NCBI GenBank assembly: GCA_003615045.1
Contig: ML014157.1
Location: 3,376 to 67,375 of the forward strand
DNA from: Caulochytrium protostelioides
Taxonomy: Eukaryota > Chytridiomycota > Caulochytriomycetes > Caulochytriales > Caulochytriaceae
Direction: 5' to 3'
Length of the DNA stretch: 64,000 nucleotides
Shown: positions 1 to 8,513 of the stretch, piece by piece
Layout of the letters: every line of letters starts with the position of its first letter
How positions within the stretch are numbered: the first letter of the stretch is position 1
Made by a program: the position numbers and the translations under genes
The notes under the pieces: generated by a model
Seen by the model: only the letters and a program-made list of their open reading frames with translations
The model's database searches: none
Told to the model about the DNA's origin: nothing

Positions 1-210
1 GAGCCGTCCACTGATGAGCCGTCCACTGATGAGCCGTCCACCGATGAGCCGTCCACCGATGAGCCGTCCACCGATGAGCCGTCCACTGACGAGCCGTCCA
101 CTGACGAGCCGTCCACTGACGAGCCGTCGACCGATGAGCCGTCCACTGATGAGCCGTCGACCGATGAGCCGTCCACTGATGAGCCGTCCGTTGACGAGCC
201 GTCCACTGAT
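1..210 (+). repeat. 15-bp coding minisatellite, 14 copies
   Basis: Tandem 15-bp units of the form GAGCCGTCCACTGAT, with third-base variation, run in frame and encode EPSTD. The array is cut by the window edge, so the true copy number is unknown. Such arrays in fungal surface proteins often vary in length between strains. Confidence 0.95.
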
Positions 211-222
211 GATTCGACAACT

Positions 223-290
<68 letters not shown>

Positions 291-450
291 GGCGACGACG
301 ACGGCGGCCACCACGACCACCGAGATGCAGCCTACGGGCATTCGTTCTCCGTCGCACGGCTTTGCCCGGTTCAATGCTCACTCGGCTCTCGATGTCTCGG
401 TCACGTGGGCGCTTGGTGCTGCGGGCGTGCTCGCGGCCCTGTTCCTATAA
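1..450 (+). CDS. C-terminal part of a Thr-rich, repeat-bearing GPI-anchored surface protein (5' partial)
   Basis: Frame 1 is open from the window edge to a TAA at 448-450 (149 residues), so the gene starts outside the window. It opens with 14 tandem EPSTD pentapeptides (one variant is EPSVD). A run of about 25 threonines follows, then a short linker, and a C-terminus ending in a hydrophobic segment (VTWALGAAGVLAALFL). A Ser/Thr/Pro-rich mucin-like stalk ending in a hydrophobic tail with no cytoplasmic extension is typical of GPI-anchored fungal cell-surface proteins. Asn/Ser residues before the tail (FNAHSALD) could hold the omega site. The stalk would be heavily O-glycosylated and would hold an N-terminal domain, not seen here, away from the wall. 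An overlapping frame that reads as Met-Ser-Arg-Pro repeats is a shadow of the same repeat DNA. Confidence 0.72.
220..291 (+). repeat. Hexanucleotide ACC-ACG array encoding poly-Thr
   Basis: Alternating ACC and ACG codons form a 6-bp tandem array immediately after the EPSTD minisatellite. It lies inside the same reading frame and lengthens the threonine stalk. Confidence 0.9.
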
Positions 451-570
451 AAGGCATAATGCAACTGTGACATATTGCGAGTCGCGGACAAGAGAGTGCT
501 CGCAAAGCCTAGACATGTGCTATAATGCTAATGCTAATGACTATGCGTTAACGATTATTACATCGCTTGA

Positions 571-970
571 GTCGCCATGGATGTGGTGCCCGCCTCGGAA
601 CGAGTTCCAGCGGCGATGCCTGATCGCGCTGCCAAACCGGGTCCGCAGGACCCGGCTGTATGCTGAGAGGAGTGTGATCCTGAAACTGAGTCAACGCCTT
701 CGCCAGAGGGCCTTGGTCAGAGGTTAGCTGTGGAATCAAACTACCAACGGCAATGATGCCACCCACGGCACGTTTGTGAACCGCCATCTCAATGCCGCGT
801 TGAACATCCGACGCTGCCTTGCCTTACCCGCCAGACCGATAGCGCCGTGCCGCAACCCGGAACAAATCAGGTTGCAGCTCAAGGTCGGCAGAGTCATCCG
901 ACACTGAACTAAAATGCTCGCTGCCATGGTGGTGCCCACTCCACCCCACCGAGGGCATGGTGTGCGTGTT
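571..970 (+). pseudogene. Fanzor/TnpB-like remnant A (C-terminal part only)
   Basis: Broken reading frames here align with the C-terminal part of the fuller copy at 51540-52680. About 640-725 reads as RTRLYAERSVILK..QRLRQRALVRG. At 750-810 the frame reads FVNRHLNAALNIRRC, the RuvC-III signature of TnpB/Fanzor nucleases (canonical RD.NAA.NI). The catalytic Asp of that motif is His here, and a stop codon sits between the two blocks, so the copy is dead. After the frame ends, the 59-nt terminal segment shared with three other copies follows at 912-970. The N-terminal two thirds of the nuclease are missing. Confidence 0.72.
912..970 (+). repeat. Shared right-end segment of Fanzor remnant A; candidate guide-RNA scaffold
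   Basis: A GC-rich segment starting AATGC and ending GAGGGCATGGTGTGCGTGTT. It matches segments at the same relative position after copies C, E and F. Similarity stops after GTGTT at 970. In OMEGA systems this position corresponds to the element right end, which doubles as the 3' part of the guide-RNA scaffold. That role is inferred. Confidence 0.55.
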
Positions 971-1746
971 GATTCAGTGTATCCGACCTCAAATTAATAT
1001 ATGTGTTTCAATTTGATCCGAGACCTTGAGAGGCTGTACTGGACAACCCAAACGTAAGACAGGGCGTATCGCCGTGCGGAATGGATGCCAAGGATGCCAA
1101 GGGAAACGGTGGCGTGCAGGGAACGCCGCCAAGGCCCAAGGACCCCCCGGACGCCTGTAGCCCGGCCGATAGGCAAGAGGGACGACGGGGCGGGGGCGCC
1201 GCGGACGACACAGGGCTGGCATCGCCGGCAACGCCGCCTTCATGCTGTGGCGGCGGGTCCGTTCGGCATCGGTTCGTCCATGGCCGCTCGCCCGCCCACG
1301 AACCCAGGGCCGCGTTTTGCTTTGCTCTGCTGCGCGTCGGGCACGTGGAAACGGCCACGAGACGGTCCGTGGCCTCAAGCTCCGCTCTGCTCCGCTCTGC
1401 TCTGCTCTGCTCGGCTCTGCTCTGCTCGGCTCTGCTCGGCTCGGCTCGGCTCTACTTGGCTCTACTCGGCTCGCCTGCCGCTGCCCACCCGTGGATCGCC
1501 GCTCTTCTTGGTGGAGAGGCATCACGCCCATCAAACCTCCTTCAAAGGTCTGGAACGCGCCTTTTTGCTCCACGGCGGCCGCCCGCTCTTGCCCTTGCCC
1601 TTGCCTGCTGACGCCCTCTTCGCTGCTGCTCACCGGGTCTCCGCCGCCGCTCTCCGCCTGGGTCTCCCGCGCCGCCAGGGTCCGCCACCGTCTCCGTCGA
1701 CGCCGCCGACGCCGCTGATTCCGCCGTCTTCTTTGGACGTGTCGCC
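971..1746. other. Intergenic spacer with a pentanucleotide array
   Basis: No gene was recognised. The stretch is GC-rich and open in several frames on both strands without recognisable domains. It includes the pentanucleotide array at 1377-1473 and presumably holds the promoter of the bS18m gene. Confidence 0.5.
1377..1473. repeat. Degenerate (GCTCT/GCTCG)n pentanucleotide microsatellite
   Basis: About 97 bp of 5-bp units alternating GCTCT and GCTCG, about 270 bp upstream of the bS18m start codon. The period is not a multiple of three, so it is unlikely to be coding. Confidence 0.9.
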
Positions 1747-2739
1747 ATGTTCTTTGCTCGCTGGGCCGTGACCACCGCGCCGCGGGCTGCGATCCCGGTG
1801 CTCGCCGCGGCGCCCGGCGGGATGGCGCGCCGATGGCACGGGTTCGTGCCGCGCGCCGCGGAAGCCCCGCGGGCCGACGGCGTGGCCAGCATGGCGAGCC
1901 CGACCGCCTCGGCCCGCCGGCCCACGGTCGCACCGACCGCCTTCCACGCCGAAGAGAAGGCCATGGGCAGCGATGCGCCGATCCCCTTCTCGGACCGCAT
2001 GCGCATGTTCCGGCCAGGCGACGTAAGTCTTGCATCCTGCTCGCGTTTGCCGGATTTTGCTCGCCACATCTGTCCGCATCCCCATTCGCATCCGTTGCTA
2101 TTGCGAGATGGGATGCCCCTATAGCGGCGCACATGGCGTCAACCATGGTGCAACGCGGCTGGGGTACTGATTCACAGATCCACTCACCCGAGACCTTTTT
2201 TTGCTGTTGTGGTGGTTCCTTGGCCATTTTGCACGGTCCACGGTCTGATGCCCACCCACTCGCCCCGCGCCTGCTCCTTGCGTCTTGCGCTCGATGGGTC
2301 TGATCGCTTAATCGGGCTCTGCTAGTTCTATGAGCCGCGCGATCTCGACGACAGCCAATTCGATAACAAGCGGGCTCCCAAGCGAAAGGGTGACTTTTTC
2401 AAGCACATGGGCCTTGACCCGTTGAAAGAGTACAAGAACGTGGCGCTGCTGTCCCACTATGTGACGGAGATGGGAATGATTCAGCCTCGCCGGCGGACTG
2501 GTCTGACCTCGGAGAACCAGGCCCGGCTCGTGAAGGCCATCCGCCGCGCCCGCGCGATGGCCCTCATGCCCTTCACCTACAAGATCCGCCACGCCCATTA
2601 CGAGCAGCTTGAGCACCAAATCCTCAGTGTGCCGCGCGACGAATCACGCACCTTCGCGCCCATCCGCATGTCCAAATGGCATGTCAAGATGGTCAAGAAG
2701 CAGAAGCGCAAAGCCCACAAGCTCCGGCCTTATATGTAG
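1747..2739 (+). CDS. RSM18: Mitochondrial small-subunit ribosomal protein bS18m (Rsm18-like), two exons
   Basis: Component of the mitochondrial 37S ribosomal subunit. Exon 1 is 1747-2022 and exon 2 is 2326-2739, giving 229 residues. The 303-bp intron starts GTAAGT and ends GCTAG, and the junction is in phase 0 (PGD joined to FYEPRD). Exon 1 encodes an Arg/Ala-rich, acid-free N-terminus beginning MFFARWAVTTAPRAA, a typical mitochondrial presequence. Exon 2 carries the bacterial S18 core: EYKNVALLSHYVTEMGMI, then QPRRRTGLT, then a basic helix (KAIRRARAMALMP). The C-terminal extension is lysine-rich (KKQKRKAHKLRPYM). The family assignment is firm. The first 90 residues are poorly conserved in this family, so the exact start is less certain. 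Confidence 0.88.
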
Positions 2740-3559
2740 AAAAACCTGCGGTCGGCATCCGCCCATCTTTATTGTTCAATTGTTCATCGTCGTCTTAGAC
2801 ATCAGCAGTGAGGGTGCCCTCTGAGCCAGACGGCCCGGATTCGAATCCGCGGGGACAGTCCAGGGTCCTAGGGGCCGGCGGGCTCCCCAGCGGCGTGGGC
2901 ACCGTGCCTGTGCCATGACGTGCCCCGTGGGGTGTCGCGGCCGAGCGGCAACAGCGAGGGCCTTTTGACGGTTGCAGGGTCAATCGCTTGGCCATCGGCA
3001 TCGGCACGCGGGCTCCCGAGTCAAGGGCGAAGGCCGAAAGTTATCACAGAGATCGACGCCCCGCGGCGGCCCGGACCCCAGATGATAGGCTCCATACCCG
3101 CCCCCCCACCCTCCATTTTCCTCCCATTCTCGGGTTCGTTCCCTCGTATCGCCGGAGCAGTGGATTCGGAAACGAAATAGAAAATCAAGATTGACAAGCT
3201 AGACGATCCCTCCAAAAAAAATGGGTAGACGAAGCGGAGCGCGTGATAGACAGGGTATGTGTAAGGTCATGCAAAGGGCATTGTACCGGGAGAATTCGGG
3301 TGTAAGCCCGAACGGACGTTGCCCTCGACACGGCAGTGCACCGACTATGAAACGACGCGCCCGGCCGATGGAGCGCCGACATGCCGGACGCATGAAGACA
3401 CCATGTCAAGCCTGGGAAGAGCACCGATCGCGCCCATCGTTGCTGTTTACGCGTGCCATTTGAGAAGAGGACGCGGACAGACGACGCCAATGAGCACGGT
3501 TGATCAGCGACGGACCAGGCCCGACGTGGGCCTCACGCGGCCGACGACGCAACCATCAT
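2740..3559. other. Intergenic region between bS18m and eL41
   Basis: No gene was recognised. It contains a perfect 14-bp palindrome, CGGATTCGAATCCG (about 2834-2847), which looks like a tRNA T-arm but has no cloverleaf around it. The right part is the 3' flank of the minus-strand eL41 gene. Confidence 0.45.
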
Positions 3560-3637
3560 CTACTTGGAGCGGGCACGCATCTTCCTGCGCTTGCGCTTGA
3601 GACGGCGTTGGCGCTTTTTCTTCCACTTATCACGCAT
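3560..3637 (-). CDS. RPL41: 60S ribosomal protein eL41, 25 residues
   Basis: A complete 25-codon gene on the minus strand (ATG at 3637-3635, TAG at 3562-3560). The product begins MRDKWKKKRQRRLKRKR and ends KMRARSK. Apart from a few substitutions this matches the near-invariant eukaryotic eL41, which is 25 residues long and almost entirely Arg and Lys. eL41 sits at the ribosomal subunit interface as a single helix. The ATG is preceded by GCC on the minus strand, a reasonable initiation context. A longer frame extends upstream from a non-ATG codon, but the family length argues for this start. Introns confined to the 5' UTR cannot be excluded. Confidence 0.93.
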   Translation of the reverse strand: MRDKWKKKRQRRLKRKRRKMRARSK

Positions 3638-4334
3638 GGCTACGATGCGACAACCGCAAGCAGACGATATCAAGCAATGAGAGCGAAAGAGGAGGGATGT
3701 GTGAGTGGCACTGGTTAAGCTTTCACCATAGTTGGGCGGGAGGTCACTCGAATTGACTCGACCCCAGGCCCATCGATCGCTCAACTGCTCAGGCTATCCT
3801 CGTTGCGCAGATGAGATAAGCCGATGGATAGGATGGAGACGAGACAAGACAAGACCAGCCAAAACGACGCGTCATGGCGGGCGCAACGCGAGAGGGTGCA
3901 AGCACGGAACGATGAACATACCTGGAGGTGGTCGAGGGGTGGAGGGCGCTGGTTCTCCGTCCTCTTTGACTCCCTCTCCCGCCTCCGTCCCTGTACGCGT
4001 TCTTCAACGTATGCGCGCGCCCAAGAAACGGTATACCTAAGGTCGACCATAACACGGGATGCCGGCTCAAAAGCACCACGCGCGGTCTGCCGCTAATTTA
4101 TATGCCTCGGCACTCTCGCGCTGCATGGATGGATGGATGGATGGATGGATGGCGCGCGGTGCCCTGCCAGGCCGGCCAGCCCACGCCCCATTGGCAGCGC
4201 CTCACGCCGGTCAGGACGCGTGAGGTTGGCCGGCGATGTTGAGGGCCTGGTGGACTGCGGACGGGCGCACGGCAACGAGACGTGGAGCCCTCACGCCAGA
4301 GTAGACGGCGCAGTCGGTATGCCATGATGGTAAG
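3638..4334. other. Upstream region of eL41, with ATGG microsatellite
   Basis: No coding gene was recognised. The first few hundred bases should hold the eL41 promoter and 5' UTR (read on the minus strand). The right half holds the ATGG repeat and the flank of Fanzor remnant B. Confidence 0.45.
4125..4152. repeat. (ATGG)7 microsatellite
   Basis: Seven uninterrupted ATGG units in intergenic DNA. Confidence 0.95.
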
Positions 4335-4790
4335 TCATTTTTCTCGGAACGGCGGGGATACACGTGAAATGAACCCCGAATTTGGACGACCGATGTGGTC
4401 GTCGTGAAGCGGTGTTAGACTCCCGTCCCATCCTCTTAGTCTTTTCTCCGGATTGACTTGACTATGGCGTATACTGATGACCGTACACGTGGGTCGTCCG
4501 TAACTCGCGGACCAGGACGGTGCGAAATCGCTGAGCGCCCGCCTTCTACGCTCAAGCTGTTGGGCGATCTCGCCCTTGTCTCCAGGGGTAAACTGGGATG
4601 CGCCATAGGCAACCACCACGGGCTTCTTCTACGTGGTCGCTCCCTCGGCGACGCGGTTCAAGAATACGCAAACACGCACTGCTTGCTTCCGTACAGCCGC
4701 GTGCCCAGAGCGAATTTTCACGTACTCGGTTCACAGCGGCTCGCATGTCTCCCGCCTCCAGGAATTGGTGGGGCCCGCTTCTGTGCCTTT
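4335..4790 (-). pseudogene. Fanzor/TnpB-like remnant B (central part, frameshifted)
   Basis: On the minus strand the sequence aligns with the middle of copies C, D and F. It first reads VRVCVFLNRVAEGATT, then a stop, then KKPVVVAYGASQFTPGDKGEI. A frameshifted RuvC-II block follows (ELRTTHVYG, corresponding to DEFRTTQVY in copy D). At least one frameshift and two stops are visible. The N-terminal and RuvC-III parts and the shared right-end segment are missing, so this is an internally truncated relic. Confidence 0.7.
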
Positions 4791-4800
4791 CACTACGTCG

Positions 4801-5460
4801 TAATTAGAACCGTCCACCATGTGATCCTTTGGTCATATTTTGCTCAAGAACCAGGCCAACATGACGATGTGATTTGGTTAGGACAGGTCTCGGTGTTGTC
4901 CAGATGATTACTAGCACAAAGATGACCATCATGAGTGTGTTTTAACCCAAAGAATGATCAGTAATCACCGCTGGTTGACCATCCCGGCGAAATGGTGGTG
5001 AAACTTCTAGAACGAGTGATGGCGACATGTGATTTCATTATTTGTTATTATTTGTTCGGATGGACACATGCCCTCCGATTATCTCTTGTTTCCGATACGA
5101 TACGTGAAGATAGAATTATCAGTGACTCAACATGGAAAATCCACATGCGGTCAGCGACTTTTTTCATCAAATACATGAGTATTTACGACAGTATAGACCG
5201 CTCCATGTACGATAACAGCGAGGCCAACCCTCTCTGGTAACTGTCGTTTGGGTGGAGTGGGGTTTGAAGGGCATTGGACTCGCTCGAGCCCCTCCGAGCT
5301 ACGATGACTAGCCACATCTCTTCGTGTTTGACTCGCAAACTGAACTTTCAAGTGCTTAGATGTCGAATTGGTTGACATCGTCGCCGAGTTACCATGATGC
5401 ACTTCGAAACGCATCGTAGCGCCTCGTAACGCATCCGATGAGAACCTTGTATCGCTTCAG
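4801..5460. other. AT-richer island without recognised genes
   Basis: Base composition is visibly lower in GC than in the flanks, for example 4900-5240. An 82-codon frame at 4992-5240 and an 87-codon frame on the other strand at 5151-5414 match no family I recognise. The island begins just beyond Fanzor remnant B (upstream of it in the element's orientation) and may be decayed mobile DNA. Confidence 0.35.
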
Positions 5461-6763
5461 TTGACATCGCCGTCATGCAACGTGGTTATGAAACCCGGGT
5501 GGGACGGGCCGATCTCTCCTGCGTCGTTCACGCGTGCATGCCAGAGCATCGCTCGACCCCGGGCCGCACCGTGAGAGGGCCGCACCCCATCTGTATGATT
5601 TCCTCGTGGTCATGGACTCAACGCCCCTTTATGGCGCAGTCCCTTTTTCGTTCCGCGAGGGTCTGGGGCCTCGGCTGGGATGCATAAGTCGCCGGGATCG
5701 GCGACTTGCGCGCCGCGTGCGGCGACGCCAGCGCACGTCTGTGCCCGAGGTTCCTGAGACCGATGAGGCGCGTCGGCGCCTGGGCCGCCGCGTCCAGCGC
5801 GAGCGACCGCCGGGACGGCCGCCCCGCCGGCGCCGCGCGAGGCCCTTCCCACCGAACGCCGCCGCCTTCCCCGACCAGCGGCACAAGAGAAAATGCCGTC
5901 GGAGGCGGCGCGATGGAGCGGCCAAAAACGCGCCGAGGCTGGCCGTCTCTGCGAGGGCGTTCCCGATCGGAGGTCGATCACGCCACATCGAGGCGCCCGT
6001 CGTCGGAGGGCTCGTTGGCGGAGGCACGCCGGTCGCCCGGCGGGTCGCGCGGCCGGGCCGGGCCATGCCCCATGCGGATGGACGGCGCATGGGACACGGT
6101 GGCGCGCCAGCAGCGCTTGCGCCGGGGCCGTCCGAGAGCGCTGGCGGTGGGCTCGCGGACTTGTTGGTGGGGCTCGGCTTTTGGGTTGGAGTGGGCGCGA
6201 TGCGGCGCGTGAAAAACGCTGCGAGGCCGTTCGGCGGGCGAGCCCTCCGGAGACAGAACCCACGGGGGCCCGGGGATAGGCCGCGATAGGGCGAGACCAG
6301 GACCACGAGCGAAGGGACCGGTCAACCATCAACTATCCGTCGCGTGGGCCGACGTCCGGCCCCATGCCACACGGTCCTGGCACAACGACGAGCCGAGTCG
6401 AGTCACGCCGAGTCGAGTCGAGTCGAGTCGAGTCGAGACGATACACCGTTGGCCGGGGGCGAAAGGGTGCGGAGGCCGCGCGTGGCCGTGCGCATGGGGT
6501 GGTACAAAAGCGATCCGGCCTCGTGTGGCCTCGGCCTCGGGATCCGCTGCGGATCTTTCGGCGGCGACGGCGGTCTTGCGGGGTGCTCAGCTCGACGCCG
6601 CTCTTATCCCTCGGCCAGGTGCCATCCATCAGGTGCCATCCATCGCTCGCGTCGTGATCCCTGCGATTCCTCTCATTGCGTGACTCGTGGATCACGTGAC
6701 GGCCCGCGTTCCTTGCTCGGTCGTCCGATTCTGACGCTCGCAGCATCGGCCCCGCCTCCCCTC
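5461..6763. other. GC-rich intergenic region upstream of the copper transporter
   Basis: Several long frames overlap on both strands between 5530 and 6330 (up to about 250 codons). Their predicted products are Arg/Pro/Ala-rich without domains, as expected from very GC-rich non-coding DNA. A GAGTC array lies at 6394-6437. The last few hundred bases presumably contain the promoter of the Ctr gene. Confidence 0.4.
6394..6437. repeat. (GAGTC)n pentanucleotide microsatellite
   Basis: Tandem GAGTC units with one interruption, about 330 bp upstream of the Ctr start codon. Confidence 0.9.
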
Positions 6764-8131
6764 ATGGCCCCGACAAGGCCCGTCGCGGCATCCCGCCGGC
6801 CGGGGCGCCGGCCGGCGCTGGCGCTCGTGATGGCGGCCGCCTATGCCGCGGCACCCCTCCGCGGCGTGGCAGCCGCCGCATCATCGTCCGACCTCGCCAC
6901 CGCCAGCGGGCTGCTGGACACGCTGTGCGCGCCGTCGGCCGCCACCTCGCGCCTTGCCTCGTGCGCGCTGCGCGCCACCTGCACCGATGCGTCCACGAGC
7001 AGCAGCGTGGCCGCATCGGTATCCTGCTCCGACATCGCGATTGCTCACCACGCGTGCACCGTGGACGCCGCCTTCGCCAACACCAACACCGCCGTCGCGG
7101 CGTCGTGCACGACGCTGACCCAGACCGTCTGCGCGGCCGGCGGCAGCGCCAGCGTCGAGTGCGCCGTCGACTTCGGGCTGCCGGCGACGCTGACGCTGCA
7201 AGACGATATCTTCAAGGGCTGCAACGCCATGACCATGGACGGATGCGACCGCTGCGCGGCGCCGTCGGATGCAACGCAGCTTGCAGCCTGCGATGTGCTG
7301 TCGACCTCGACCCAGATCTGCCGGGGGATGGGCGGTATGACCTCTTGCAACGGGCTGGCCAACGCGTGCATGGCACACACCGATTTGCCGGCGCTCGGCG
7401 CGTTCTGCCGCGGCGTCATGTCGGCCGCCGTCGACGTCCCCTCCAGCGCGTTCCGCGACGCCGCCACCAGCGGCGCCAAGCCCCGCATGGACGGCGTCAT
7501 GCGCATGTACCTCCATACCGAGATCAACGACTACGTCCTGTTCCGCTCGCTCGTGCCGCAGAACCAGGGCCAGTACTTTGGCGTCTGGCTGCTCACCTTT
7601 GGCATCGCGCTGCTGCTCGCCGGCATCGACAAGGCTCGCCGCATGTGGAGCGCCCGCGTCCGTCGCCACGTGATGCGCCGCCGGCTCGCCGCGACGGCGA
7701 CGGCCACGGGCACATCGTCCTCGAGCGGCAAGCCGCCGTCATCCCTCGCGACCGTCAAGCCCGCCGACGCCGGCTGTGGCTGTGACGGCGACGGCGCCCT
7801 CGCCGAAGCCCCGGTCATCGGCGTCTCCGACCTGGAGACCGCGCACGCACCCATGGTGCCTGCCCAAGCCCTGCCCATGCAGTCGCTGGCCCGCGACCGT
7901 CTCATCCAAGCCCTGATCCGCACCCTCGAGGTCATCATTGCTTATCTCCTCATGCTCATCGTGATGACCTTCAACGTCGGCCTGCTGTTTGCTGCGGGCG
8001 CAGGTGTGTTTGTTGGCAGCCTGCTCTGGGAGGAGGGGCCGGGCGAGCTGCGCGCGTCGCACCCGGACGAAGGGCCGTGCAACATGTTCGTGGGGCAATG
8101 CGAGGACAGCCAGACCAAATACTGCCACTAA
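6764..8131 (+). CDS. Ctr-family high-affinity copper transporter with Cys-rich ectodomain
   Basis: Imports Cu(I) across a membrane, normally as a trimer. The 455-residue product starts with an Arg-rich segment and a hydrophobic stretch (about 17-38) that can serve as a signal sequence. An extracellular region to about residue 230 carries 16 cysteines. The Ctr module follows: TM1 about 271-287 (YFGVWLLTFGIALLLAG), a basic cytosolic loop about 290-380 with a CGC, TM2 about 385-404, and TM3 about 406-421. The family signatures are present: Met397-x3-Met401 in TM2 (the copper-selectivity ring) and Gly414-x3-Gly418 in TM3 (helix packing). The short C-terminal tail adds three cysteines and ends in a Cys-His pair, in keeping with copper hand-off to chaperones. 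The upstream frame lacks a better ATG. The gene is convergent with the neighbouring reductase. Confidence 0.88.
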   Translation: MAPTRPVAASRRPGRRPALALVMAAAYAAAPLRGVAAAASSSDLATASGLLDTLCAPSAATSRLASCALRATCTDASTSSSVAASVSCSDIAIAHHACTVDAAFANTNTAVAASCTTLTQTVCAAGGSASVECAVDFGLPATLTLQDDIFKGCNAMTMDGCDRCAAPSDATQLAACDVLSTSTQICRGMGGMTSCNGLANACMAHTDLPALGAFCRGVMSAAVDVPSSAFRDAATSGAKPRMDGVMRMYLHTEINDYVLFRSLVPQNQGQYFGVWLLTFGIALLLAGIDKARRMWSARVRRHVMRRRLAATATATGTSSSSGKPPSSLATVKPADAGCGCDGDGALAEAPVIGVSDLETAHAPMVPAQALPMQSLARDRLIQALIRTLEVIIAYLLMLIVMTFNVGLLFAAGAGVFVGSLLWEEGPGELRASHPDEGPCNMFVGQCEDSQTKYCH

Positions 8132-8513
8132 CGGCTTCGCAGCGTAACGCAGCGCGGTCTGACGCCTCTGCTCCCCTGACCTTCTTGTATATATATCTAT
8201 CTATTGATCCAGCTCTTCACGCGGCAGGTTGGCAACCCTCCCATGATCATGATTGCCGGGGCGTCCTGTTCAGTTGTCGGAGAACGCCTGCACTCTCATT
8301 TCTCACTGTTTCCCCCCGGTTATTCTTGACGATCTTCATATCTCTATCTCCGTGCGCTTAATTCGATGGAATACGACACCCCGCGATACCAAGGCTTCGT
8401 CAAGCAATCAAGCGATCAAGCAGGCACGCAGGCCCAGAAGTTTTAAATCGTGTTGTGTTTCAGAGCATGATCGCGACGGGGGGTTGCTGGCGCCCGGCCA
8501 GAACCGGTGACAG
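8132..8513. other. Shared 3' region of the convergent Ctr and reductase genes
   Basis: A 382-bp tail-to-tail spacer. I see no additional gene. It should contain both polyadenylation regions. Confidence 0.5.

Noticed and set aside
2834-2847. Possible tRNA T-arm (GATTCGAATCC)
   Set aside because: It is simply a 14-bp palindrome. On neither strand do the flanks give a T-stem of five pairs, an anticodon stem or an acceptor stem.
5530-6332. Frames of 160-251 codons overlapping on both strands
   Set aside because: Several frames are open at once, all Arg/Pro/Ala-rich without domains, which GC-rich non-coding DNA produces by chance.
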